Shown: one piece after another, positions 1 to 5,927 of the stretch
How the letters are laid out: each line of letters begins with the position of its first letter
Numbering within the stretch: position 1 is the stretch's first letter
NCBI GenBank assembly: GCA_041391505.1
Contig: JAWKNW010000057.1
Coordinates: forward strand, 1-7,351
Reading direction: 5' to 3'
Source of the DNA: Rhodothermales bacterium
Lineage (GTDB): Bacteria > Bacteroidota > Rhodothermia > Rhodothermales > JAHQVL01
Length of the DNA: 7,351 bases
Made by a program: the position numbers and the translations under genes
The notes under the pieces: model-generated
What the model saw: the letters and a program-made list of their open reading frames with translations, nothing else
What the model was told of the DNA's origin: nothing
Database searches by the model: none

Positions 1-140
1 CTGGTAGATTACGATACAGCGCCAGAAAGAAAATCTGGGGCTATCTTGACAAAAACCTTGTTATGGGGGTTAGCGAAGCGTAACCCGACGCTGTTTGAAT
101 AACCCGACGCTGCGTCATCAGCGGAGAGATCACACCATGT
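1..140. other. Non-coding region downstream of the alpha-glucuronidase gene
   Basis: I see no convincing gene in this stretch. Its first 60 bases are clearly more AT-rich than the coding DNA that follows. It lies beyond the stop of the leftward alpha-glucuronidase gene, so it holds that gene's 3' flank. It contains a degenerate REP-like palindrome (67-86), a 13-base direct repeat, and a weak 5-bp inverted repeat CCAGA/TCTGG at 22-26 and 34-38. No classical stem plus U-run terminator is visible for the leftward transcript. The REP-like stem is the best candidate for a 3' end structure. Confidence 0.6.
65..112 (+). repeat. Degenerate REP-like palindrome with duplicated right arm
   Basis: The arms GGGTTA (67-72) and TAACCC (81-86) pair around the loop GCGAAGCG. 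The loop and arms match the better-preserved element at 2369-2398, but in opposite orientation. The left arm has decayed: the run GGGGG replaces the expected GTCGGG, leaving a 6-bp stem. No GTAG foot is seen. The right arm plus tail, TAACCCGACGCTG, occurs twice in tandem at 81-93 and 100-112, 19 bases apart. I infer a decayed member of the same repeat family. It could also act as a 3' structure for the leftward glucuronidase transcript. Confidence 0.6.
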
Positions 141-2288
141 TCAGTTTCCAGGCGCGTACGGGAAGCGGAGGCCCTCGTAGTAGTCCAGGTCGTGCTCCGG
201 CTTTTCGTAGTCTTCCGGGATCGTCATCCCCGAAAACGTTTGCCAGTAGAGCACGCTCGCGTCGCGCCACCACCGCGCTTCTTTTTCCTGGATCGCCAGA
301 AACCCCTCGATCTGGGCAAACCGTTCGGGGTCGACGTACGGCCGGACGCTGTCCCAGGTCTGCTGCATCCCGCGCACGGCGTCGACGCCGCGCTGGTAGC
401 GGGCGAGGAGTTCGTCCCAGAGCGTCTGGCCGGAGCGCATCCGGTGGGTCCACGGCAGATGGTGGAACCAGAGCAGGAGTTCGTCGGGGGTGGTCTCCAC
501 CCGCTCGAAGCGGTCGCGCACGGGGCCGGCGTACTGCGCGACGGCGTTGCTGCCGGCGGAGGTCCGGTCGAACCCGATGCCGGCGCTGTCGGCGCGGTGG
601 TAATAGACCGACGTCCAGTCCGCCCGCGGACCGCCGCTGACCCACGGGCCCGGCCCGTAGTGGTGGCCGCGGCCCATCAGATGGTGCAACCCGAGCGGCG
701 TCATGTAGTCGACCACCGCCTCGCGCGACCCCATGAGCAGGCGGGTGACGGGCCCGACGAAAGCCGGCTCGTTCGAAAACGTCATCCGCAGCCATTCGTC
801 GGCGATGTGCTCGGAGGAAAGGGAAACGTCCCACGCGAGCCGGCCGAAGGCGTACCAGTTGACGCAGTTCATCGCGGAGCCGCACCAGTTTCGGTCGGTG
901 CCGATGTTGGCCACGCCGGCGATGCCCGTCGTCGGGTAGTTGTGGAGGTCGCCGTCGAACACCCTGGCGACGGTCGATCCCGCGCCCATCGCGTACGTGT
1001 CGGCGTCGAGCACTTCCTTGAAGAGGGGGGCCAGATACGCGATGTGGGTCGCCTGTCCGAGGTATTCCTGGGTGATCTGGAATTCCATCATGAGCGGCGT
1101 GGCCGGCATGGCCCCGAACAGCGGGTGAAACGGCTCGCGCGGCTGGAAGTCGATCGGACCGTTCTTGACCTGGATGAGCACGTTCGGCCGGAACGTGCCG
1201 TCGAGTGGGACGAACTCGTTGTACGCCTGCCTGGCGCGGTCGTCCGGCTCCTCGTTGGAATACACGAACGCGCGCCACATCACGATCCCGCCATGCGGCG
1301 CGACCGCGTCGGCCAGCAGGTTGGCGCCATCGGCGTGGGAGCGGTCGTAGTCCTGCGGCCCGGGCTGGCCCTCGGAGTTGGCCTTGACGACGAAGCCGCC
1401 GAAATCGGGGATGTAGCGGTAGATCTCGTCCGCCTTGGCGTTCCACCAGGCGGCGACGGCGGGGTCGAGCGGGTCGGCGGTGGGCAATCCGCCGATTTCG
1501 AGGGGGGCGCTGAAACGGGCCGTGAGGAAGACGCGGAGGCCATAGGGCCGGAAGACGTTCGCGAGCGCCGCGGCCTTCTCCAGATACATCGGCGTGAGGC
1601 TCGTCGCGTTGGCGTTGACGTTCGTGAGGGCGACGCCGTTGATGCCGAGGGAGGCGTTGGCGCGGGCGTAATCGGTGTAGCGCGGATCGAGGTAATCGGG
1701 CAGTTTGTGCCAGTCCCACAACGAAAAGCCGGCGTAGCCGCGCTCCACGGTCCGGTCGAGGTTATCCCAGTGGTTGAGGAGGCGATGCGCGATGGCCGGC
1801 GACGACGCCACGTCGAGCCGGTCGACGGGCTGGCGGGTTTGCACGAGCCGCAGGAGATGAAACGCCCCGTAGAGGACGCCGAGGTCGGTGTTCGCGGCGA
1901 TCACCGTGGCCGGCTGGCCGGCGATCCGCACGCTGCGTATCAGAAATCCTTCGGGTCCTACCCGGCCGAGGGCTTCGTCGAGCCCGAGGGCGCGCAGGGT
2001 GGGGGAGGCGGCCGGCGTCCCGAGCAGCAGGAGGCCGGCGCCCGCACCGTCCTGGCCGATGCCGAGCAGTCCGCCGAGGCCGAGCGCGAGTTCGCGCCGC
2101 ACGGCGTCCAGCGTTTCGGAGTCGCCATCCACCCGCCAGTACGCAAGGGTAGCGCGGTAGCCGGCGAGGACGTCGGGCTGCTCGATGCGGGGGTACCGGA
2201 GCCAGAGGTCGTACCCGTCGTCGGCGTGGAGGAGCGTGGGGCCGGCGAGGCACAACAGCGCGCCGGCGAGGAGGAATCGGCGTAACAT
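141..2288 (-). CDS. aguA: Exported GH67 alpha-glucuronidase
   Basis: This gene encodes a 715-residue alpha-glucuronidase of glycoside hydrolase family 67. The family releases glucuronic or 4-O-methylglucuronic acid from the terminal non-reducing xylose of short glucuronoxylan fragments. Numbering from the start at 2288, the family's catalytic residues are recognisable. The acid Glu306 lies in KANSEGQPGP. Asp380 in GPIDFQPREP and Glu408 in EFQITQEYLG form the activating pair. The N-terminal domain opens with DDGYDLWLRY, and the C-terminal end RFPYAPG is intact, so the protein is full length. I chose ATG 2288 because it begins a clean signal peptide (MLRRFLLAGALLCLAG, probable cut after LLHA). 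In-frame ATGs at 2318 and 2357 would bury that peptide. There is no clear Shine-Dalgarno sequence. It is the last gene of the leftward cluster, 151 bases after the dehydratase. Family assignment is secure; export is inferred. Confidence 0.96.
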   Translation of the reverse strand: MLRRFLLAGALLCLAGPTLLHADDGYDLWLRYPRIEQPDVLAGYRATLAYWRVDGDSETLDAVRRELALGLGGLLGIGQDGAGAGLLLLGTPAASPTLRALGLDEALGRVGPEGFLIRSVRIAGQPATVIAANTDLGVLYGAFHLLRLVQTRQPVDRLDVASSPAIAHRLLNHWDNLDRTVERGYAGFSLWDWHKLPDYLDPRYTDYARANASLGINGVALTNVNANATSLTPMYLEKAAALANVFRPYGLRVFLTARFSAPLEIGGLPTADPLDPAVAAWWNAKADEIYRYIPDFGGFVVKANSEGQPGPQDYDRSHADGANLLADAVAPHGGIVMWRAFVYSNEEPDDRARQAYNEFVPLDGTFRPNVLIQVKNGPIDFQPREPFHPLFGAMPATPLMMEFQITQEYLGQATHIAYLAPLFKEVLDADTYAMGAGSTVARVFDGDLHNYPTTGIAGVANIGTDRNWCGSAMNCVNWYAFGRLAWDVSLSSEHIADEWLRMTFSNEPAFVGPVTRLLMGSREAVVDYMTPLGLHHLMGRGHHYGPGPWVSGGPRADWTSVYYHRADSAGIGFDRTSAGSNAVAQYAGPVRDRFERVETTPDELLLWFHHLPWTHRMRSGQTLWDELLARYQRGVDAVRGMQQTWDSVRPYVDPERFAQIEGFLAIQEKEARWWRDASVLYWQTFSGMTIPEDYEKPEHDLDYYEGLRFPYAPGN

Positions 2289-2353
2289 GACGTCTACGGC
2301 TTTTGGCAATTTCTGCATGAAATATCGCACGTATCCCGGCCCCCGTCCAACCC

Positions 2354-2413
2354 GCATCCCGCATCTGTGTCGGGTTACGCTTCGCTAACCCGACCTACCT
2401 TGCATCCCGCATC
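2354..2413. repeat. 12-base direct repeats bracketing the REP-like element
   Basis: GCATCCCGCATC occurs exactly at 2354-2365 and again at 2402-2413, on either side of the REP-like stem-loop. Each copy is itself an internal GCATCC-type duplication, so local slippage is as likely an origin as a target-site duplication. RAYT-driven REP movement is not known to make target duplications. Confidence 0.55.
2369..2398 (-). repeat. REP-like palindromic element with GTAG foot
   Basis: On the minus strand the element reads GTAG (2398-2395), then the arm GTCGGGTTA (2394-2386), the loop GCGAAGCG (2385-2378), and the arm TAACCCGAC (2377-2369). The two arms form a perfect 9-bp stem; the G of GTCGGG follows the GTAG foot directly. 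A GTAG tetranucleotide 5' of an imperfect hairpin is the known signature of REP elements mobilised by RAYT (TnpA-REP, Y1 HUH) transposases. No RAYT gene is in this window. A decayed relative in opposite orientation sits at 65-112. The element could act as a stem-loop in the dehydratase-glucuronidase transcript. Confidence 0.7.
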
Positions 2414-2439
2414 CCCCAACCATCCCCAACCCAATGCGC

Positions 2440-3684
2440 CTAGAACGGCAAGGCCGGATGCCGGGCGTCGGCGGGGTCGGACCAGCGGTCGTTGGGCACG
2501 AGCGGCGTCCATCCCGGGCGCAGGGGGTCCTGGTCGTATGGATAGCTGCCGAGCCGGAGGAAGCGTTCGTGGTATTCGGCCAGCTTGTCCCGGTCGAGCG
2601 TGACGCCCAGCCCCGGGGCCGTCGGGGCGGCGATGGAGCCGCCTTCGTACTGGAATTTTCCGCCGGCGATGATGTCGTCCACCAGGTGATGGTAGTGGGC
2701 GTCGGCGGCGTAACTAAGGTTGGGGAGGATGGCGCCCAGATGGAGCATGGTCGCCATCTGAATCCCCAACTCGCCGCTCGAATGAACGGCGATACCGAGC
2801 TGAAACGTCTCGCACACGCCCGCCGCCTTGATGCAGGGTCGGATGCCGCCCCAGAACGTCGTGTCGAGCAGAATCACATCGACGGCGGTCTGGAGCACGT
2901 TGGCGCTCAGCTGTTCGAAATTCACAACCACGGTGTTCGTCGCGAGGGGCATGCGCACCTTGTCGCGGACCCGTCGCATGCCGTTGAGGCCGAACACCGG
3001 GTCTTCGAGATAGTCGTTGCGGAGGGGTTCGATCGCCCGGCCGAACGCGATGGCGTCCTCGGCGGACCATACGCCGTTCGGGTCGAACCGAAACCGGTCG
3101 CCGTCGAGCGCGGCGGCGAGGGCGCGGTACGACTCCAGCTCATACGCCGGCGAAAAGACGCCGCCCTTGAGCTTGTGGGTCGTGAACCCGTATTTCGCCT
3201 TGAGCGCCCGGGCCTCGTCGACCAGCTGGTCGATCGTGCGTATTTCGCCGCAGCCGGTCTGCGGGTTCGGGTACCGATAAAACAGGTACGAGGCGAACGG
3301 GACGCGGTCGCGGAGCCGGCCGCCCAGGATTTCCGATACCGGGACGCCCCATTTCTGGCCCATCAGGTCCAGGCACGCAAACTCGATCGCGGCCAGCATC
3401 TGCGTCCGGTTATTGTACAGCGACGCGGTCGGGTTGGCGATCAGGAAGCGGAGTTCCTCGATCCGGCGCGGGTCGCGCCCGATCAGATACGGCTTCAGGC
3501 CGGCAAAGGCCGCGTTGGCGGACTCGCCGCCGCCGCCCATCTCACCCAGGCCGATCAGGCCCTCGTCCGTCTCGATCTCGATGACGGTGCGTACGAAGCG
3601 GCCCCAGTGGCATCCGTTCGCATGACGGAGCGGGGCTTCGAGTGGTACGGTGACAGGCGTAGCCCGGAGGTCCGTAATGCGCAT
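2440..3684 (-). CDS. Enolase-superfamily sugar-acid dehydratase, glucarate dehydratase group
   Basis: This gene encodes a 414-residue enzyme of the enolase superfamily (mandelate racemase/muconate lactonizing enzyme fold), most like the glucarate dehydratase group. Such enzymes remove a proton next to a carboxylate with the help of Mg2+ and lose water, giving a 2-keto-3-deoxy acid. The key residues are visible. The KXK pair is Lys171/Lys173 in HKLKGG. Metal ligands are Asp201 (FRFDPNG), Glu227 (YLEDP) and Asn250 (LATN). The His-Asp dyad is Asp274 (LLDTTFWGG) and His301 (IAVHSSGELG). The N-terminal capping domain covers roughly residues 1-125. There is no signal peptide, so it should be cytoplasmic. 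The start is 39 bases after the regulator gene, with no strong Shine-Dalgarno sequence. Position beside a GH67 gene suggests a substrate derived from (4-O-methyl)glucuronate, such as an aldarate. Aldonate or another acid is possible; substrate cannot be read from sequence. Confidence 0.9.
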   Translation of the reverse strand: MRITDLRATPVTVPLEAPLRHANGCHWGRFVRTVIEIETDEGLIGLGEMGGGGESANAAFAGLKPYLIGRDPRRIEELRFLIANPTASLYNNRTQMLAAIEFACLDLMGQKWGVPVSEILGGRLRDRVPFASYLFYRYPNPQTGCGEIRTIDQLVDEARALKAKYGFTTHKLKGGVFSPAYELESYRALAAALDGDRFRFDPNGVWSAEDAIAFGRAIEPLRNDYLEDPVFGLNGMRRVRDKVRMPLATNTVVVNFEQLSANVLQTAVDVILLDTTFWGGIRPCIKAAGVCETFQLGIAVHSSGELGIQMATMLHLGAILPNLSYAADAHYHHLVDDIIAGGKFQYEGGSIAAPTAPGLGVTLDRDKLAEYHERFLRLGSYPYDQDPLRPGWTPLVPNDRWSDPADARHPALPF

Positions 3685-3723
3685 CAGGGGCAGGAGTCAG
3701 GGAGGATGTACGTGGTCTGCCGG

Positions 3724-4482
3724 CTACAACGAGCCGTTGATCGGCTTTTTCACGGGGTCCCACTGGAGCAGGACGTTGCGAATACCTTCCAGATGTTCTT
3801 CCATGAGGCGCTGCGCGAGCTCGGGATCCCGCTTGTCGATGGCTTCGAAAATGGACCAGTGCTCCTGATGATCGATCTCCCTGGATCCGTAAATGGTCAT
3901 GATCCGCAGTTGATCGTTCCGGAACAGGCTCGTCAGGGCGTTGATCAGCTGGGCGAGCACCTTGTTGTCGGACGCGACGGCGATCTCGTGATGAAACTCG
4001 AGGTTGGTGGCGTTCAGGAGCTCGTCATTGCGTAAATTAGCGGCGGCCCGTTCGAGCAGCTCCCGGAGCCGCGCGCGCTGCGCCGGCGTGGCGTTGATCG
4101 AGGCCAGCTTGGCCGTTCGGGACTCGATCGGGATGCGGGCCTCGATGAGGTCGAGCATCAACTTGCGCGAAACTTCGCCGCCGTAATTCGGATTGGTAAC
4201 AACCAGGCGGTCCTGGTCGCTCCCGACGTACACGCCCGACCCGTGCTTGATCTCGACGATGCCGACCAGCTCGAGCCGGCGCAACGCCTCGCGCAGCGAG
4301 GGATGCCCTACGCCGAACGTGCGCGACATGGCCATGATGGCCGGCAGCCGGTCTCCGGGCTTGTAGCCCTCGGATCGGATCATGTGCACCACGCGCTCGG
4401 CCAGTTCATCCGTGAGCGTGGGTTTGATTTTCTGCTTCGAGTCGGGTGCGTTCTTCTTTCGCTTGCTCGGTTGACGCGCCAT
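3724..4482 (-). CDS. GntR-family transcriptional regulator with FCD domain (FadR subfamily)
   Basis: This gene encodes a 252-residue DNA-binding regulator. After a basic tail (residues 1-20), residues about 22-87 form the GntR winged helix, with GDRLPAIMAMSRTFGVG, then PSLREALRRLELVGIVE and the wing HGSGVYV. Residues about 105-240 match the helical FCD ligand domain. The usual metal-site residues can be placed: Asp111, His164 (FHHEIA), His208 (EHWSIFEAI) and His230 (EEHLEGI). FCD regulators commonly bind small organic acids through this metal and usually repress. ATG 4482 is chosen because the basic tail and helix follow it directly. The same frame stays open far upstream, but there it only overlaps the xylanase gene and has no regulator-like content. 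It leads the leftward cluster and faces the xylanase gene across 72 bp, so control of both arms and of itself is likely. Confidence 0.93.
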   Translation of the reverse strand: MARQPSKRKKNAPDSKQKIKPTLTDELAERVVHMIRSEGYKPGDRLPAIMAMSRTFGVGHPSLREALRRLELVGIVEIKHGSGVYVGSDQDRLVVTNPNYGGEVSRKLMLDLIEARIPIESRTAKLASINATPAQRARLRELLERAAANLRNDELLNATNLEFHHEIAVASDNKVLAQLINALTSLFRNDQLRIMTIYGSREIDHQEHWSIFEAIDKRDPELAQRLMEEHLEGIRNVLLQWDPVKKPINGSL

Positions 4483-4499
4483 GGAATAAGTGATATTAT
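4471..4499 (+). promoter_or_regulatory. Candidate sigma70-type promoter for the xylanase gene
   Basis: TTGACG (4471-4476) and TATTAT (4494-4499) are separated by 17 bases. Each hexamer matches the E. coli sigma70 consensus at five of six positions. Start of transcription would fall near 4506, giving a leader of about 50 bases. The -35 lies inside the first codons of the divergent regulator gene and the -10 lies inside the palindrome TGATATTATCA. If the host is a Bacteroidota member, whose main sigma factor prefers TAnnTTTG, this match may be fortuitous. Confidence 0.5.
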
Positions 4500-4501
4500 C
4501 A
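4491..4501. promoter_or_regulatory. Candidate GntR/FCD operator (perfect 11-bp palindrome)
   Basis: TGATA (4491-4495) and TATCA (4497-4501) are exact inverted arms around one T. Short inverted repeats of this size with a 0-1 base centre are typical of FadR-subfamily sites. The palindrome covers the candidate -10 of the xylanase promoter and lies 9 bases before the regulator's own start codon. Binding there could block both directions. No second copy was noticed before the dehydratase or glucuronidase gene, which fits control from the head of the operon. Confidence 0.55.
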
Positions 4502-4510
4502 ATTAGGGGA

Positions 4511-4541
4511 CGAAAGTAACCCGTCTGCTTATTTAAAGCAA
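4511..4541 (-). promoter_or_regulatory. Weak Bacteroidota-type promoter candidate for the regulator operon
   Basis: On the minus strand CTTG ends at 4539 and, after 20 bases (4538-4519), TACTTTCG (4518-4511) follows. This is one mismatch from the Bacteroidota -7 consensus TAnnTTTG, with a -33 TTTG-like element at near-normal spacing. Transcription would begin near 4505, about 23 bases before the regulator's ATG, and the palindrome 4491-4501 would lie just inside the transcript. Short consensus elements are easily matched by chance. Confidence 0.35.
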
Positions 4542-4547
4542 GAAGGA
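4541..4547 (+). promoter_or_regulatory. Shine-Dalgarno-like ribosome binding site of the xylanase gene
   Basis: AGAAGGA ends seven bases before ATG 4555. It is the only start in the window with a reasonable purine-rich binding site, which supports the chosen xylanase start. Confidence 0.6.
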
Positions 4548-4554
4548 TACGCGC

Positions 4555-5706
4555 ATGAAACAAAGGATTCGCTGTCGAATGGCGCTGATGCTGGGAATAG
4601 GCTGCCTTGTCGTAGCGCCGATATGGCTGCCCGGAGTGTTGGCGCAGCCGACGCTCAAGAGGACGCTCGAACCGTATTTCATGGTGGGCGCCGCGTTGAA
4701 CGAATCCCAGTTTTCGGAACGCGATCGTCGAGACGCCGACCTGGTTGCACGCCATTTTAATACGATTACGCCCGAGAACGCCCTGAAGTGGCAGTATGTT
4801 CACCCCGAGCCGGATCGTTATGCGTTTGCGGCGACGGATCGATACGTCGATTTCGGGGAGCGAAACGGCATGTTCATTATCGGCCATACCCTGGTCTGGC
4901 ACAATCAGACGCCGGAATGGGTGTTCCAGGATGACGAAGGCCGGCCGCTGGATCGCGACGCGCTGCTGGCCCGGATGCGGGATCATATCCACACGGTGGT
5001 GGGGCGCTACAAGGGGCGCATCCACGGCTGGGATGTGGTGAACGAAGCCCTCAACGAGGACGGCACCCTGCGCGATTCGCCCTGGTACCGGATCATCGGG
5101 GAGGATTACGTGGGCCTCGCGTTTTTCTTCGCCCACGAAGCGGACCCCGACGCCGAGCTGTATTACAACGACTACGGGCTGGAAAACACGGCGAAGCGGG
5201 ACGGGGCCGTGAACCTGATCCGCCGGCTCCAGCGCGAGGCCGCCCCGATCGACGGCGTCGGCCTGCAGGGGCATAACCGGCTCGAATGGCCGACGCCCGA
5301 AGCGCAGGATTCCACCATCGCCGCCTTTGCACAGCTCGGGCTCCAGGTGATGATCACCGAGCTGGATGTGGATGTGCTCCCCCGAGGCTCGGACTACCGC
5401 GGGGTCGATCTGTCGCAGGACCCGGCCCTCCAGGCCCGGATCGATCCCTACCGCGAGGTCGCGCCGGACTCCCTCCTGCGGCTACAGGCCGACCAGTACG
5501 CGCGCCTGTTCAACGTCTACCTCAAACACAGCGACGTGATTTCCCGCGTCACGTTCTGGGGCGTGGACGACGGCGACTCGTGGCTGAACAACTGGCCGGT
5601 CCGCGGCCGCACCAACTATCCGCTGCTCTTCAACCGCGTCGGGCAGCCGAAGCCGGCGTACGACGCGGTCATGGGCGCCGTACGCGCCCATCGCTCGGCG
5701 CATTAG
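4555..5706 (+). CDS. Exported GH10 endo-1,4-beta-xylanase
   Basis: This gene encodes a 383-residue single-domain xylanase of glycoside hydrolase family 10, which cuts internal beta-1,4 bonds of xylan with retention of configuration. Residues 1-30 form a signal peptide (MKQRIRCRMALMLGIGCLVV, probable cut after VLA). The family landmarks come in order: FNTITPENALKW (68-79), the subsite motif GHTLVWHNQTPEW (110-122), the acid/base Glu164 in GWDVVNEAL, the LYYNDYGLE strand (202-210), the nucleophile Glu269 in VMITELDVDVLP, and VTFWGVDDGDSWLNNWP (332-348). The protein ends just after the barrel and no carbohydrate-binding module or sorting domain is present. Full length for a minimal GH10. Such enzymes release fragments bearing methylglucuronate at the non-reducing end, the substrate of the neighbouring GH67. 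Divergent from the regulator, which probably controls it. Confidence 0.97.
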   Translation: MKQRIRCRMALMLGIGCLVVAPIWLPGVLAQPTLKRTLEPYFMVGAALNESQFSERDRRDADLVARHFNTITPENALKWQYVHPEPDRYAFAATDRYVDFGERNGMFIIGHTLVWHNQTPEWVFQDDEGRPLDRDALLARMRDHIHTVVGRYKGRIHGWDVVNEALNEDGTLRDSPWYRIIGEDYVGLAFFFAHEADPDAELYYNDYGLENTAKRDGAVNLIRRLQREAAPIDGVGLQGHNRLEWPTPEAQDSTIAAFAQLGLQVMITELDVDVLPRGSDYRGVDLSQDPALQARIDPYREVAPDSLLRLQADQYARLFNVYLKHSDVISRVTFWGVDDGDSWLNNWPVRGRTNYPLLFNRVGQPKPAYDAVMGAVRAHRSAH

Positions 5707-5716
5707 GGGCGAGGGG

Positions 5717-5736
5717 GACGCGGCGACCGCCGCGTC
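5717..5736 (+). terminator. Stem-loop after the xylanase gene, possible terminator
   Basis: GACGCGGC (5717-5724) and GCCGCGTC (5729-5736) are perfect complements around the loop GACC, ten bases past the xylanase stop codon. No T-run follows directly; the nearest are at 5797-5803 and 5808-5813. It may therefore be a transcript-protecting hairpin or a terminator of a non-canonical kind. Confidence 0.45.
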
Positions 5737-5911
5737 GCATGCCGGCAAAATGGACCGGCCCCGGGGGGTGAGGCTGGTGGACCGGATGCGGCCGTGTTTT
5801 TTTGGTGTTTTTTGTGCGGTTCGCGGACCAGCTAGCCGGCGTGGATCAACGGCACCGCGTAACGTCCCGGACCCGATGTCAGGTCACCGGATGCGGATGG
5901 GATTGACAGGC

Positions 5912-5924
5912 CGGGGCATCCCCG
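5912..5924 (-). terminator. Short GC hairpin beside the M1 peptidase stop
   Basis: CGGGG and CCCCG pair around a 3-base loop, three bases past the stop of the leftward peptidase gene. The stem is only 5 bp and no U-run follows on the minus strand, so a terminator role is uncertain. Confidence 0.25.
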
Positions 5925-5927
5925 CCA

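Larger units (their letters stand above)
2289..2439. other. Intergenic leader between dehydratase and alpha-glucuronidase genes
   Basis: This gap separates two genes that read leftward. It is much longer than the 39-base gap between the first two genes of the cluster. It carries a REP-like element (2369-2398) and two copies of GCATCCCGCATC (2354-2365 and 2402-2413) that bracket it. I see no convincing promoter. The stem-loop could instead partly end or stabilise the transcript and set the ratio of dehydratase to glucuronidase. Two in-frame upstream ATGs for the glucuronidase (2318 and 2357) fall here, but they do not improve the signal peptide. Confidence 0.6.
5707..5927. other. Convergent intergenic region with stem-loops and T-runs
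   Basis: The xylanase and the M1 peptidase genes converge on this gap, and I see no gene in it. It holds a perfect GC-rich stem-loop just after the xylanase stop, two T-runs (5797-5803 and 5808-5813), and a short CGGGG/CCCCG hairpin next to the peptidase stop. An 8-base direct repeat, TGGACCGG, occurs at 5751-5758 and 5778-5785. Its role as a shared 3' end region is inferred. Confidence 0.65.

Noticed and set aside
22..38. CCAGA/TCTGG inverted repeat as a terminator of the leftward cluster
   Set aside because: The stem is only 5 bp with a 7-base loop, and it lies more than 100 bases past the stop; too weak to call.
46..51. TTGACA resembling a perfect -35 element
   Set aside because: No -10-like hexamer is found 16-18 bases downstream, and no rightward gene follows.
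130..1719. A 529-codon minus-strand frame within the alpha-glucuronidase gene
   Set aside because: It is an Arg/Pro-rich frame-shifted shadow of the GH67 coding sequence.
192..2285. A very long open frame on the plus strand opposite the alpha-glucuronidase gene
   Set aside because: It mirrors the GC-rich codon pattern of the minus-strand GH67 gene, its translation shows no known motif, and the GH67 frame has full catalytic motifs and a signal peptide.
2434..4035. A 533-codon open frame on the plus strand opposite the dehydratase and regulator genes
   Set aside because: It is antisense to two clearly recognisable genes and crosses their boundary; the translation is compositionally biased without motifs.
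4527..4539. GCTT...AAGC inverted repeat in the divergent gap as a second operator
   Set aside because: Only 4 bp of each arm pair and it differs from TGATATTATCA, so there is no support for a second binding site.
4483..5274. Upstream extension of the regulator frame into the xylanase region
   Set aside because: The extension is antisense to the GH10 gene and lacks recognisable content; the GntR basic tail and winged helix start properly from ATG 4482.
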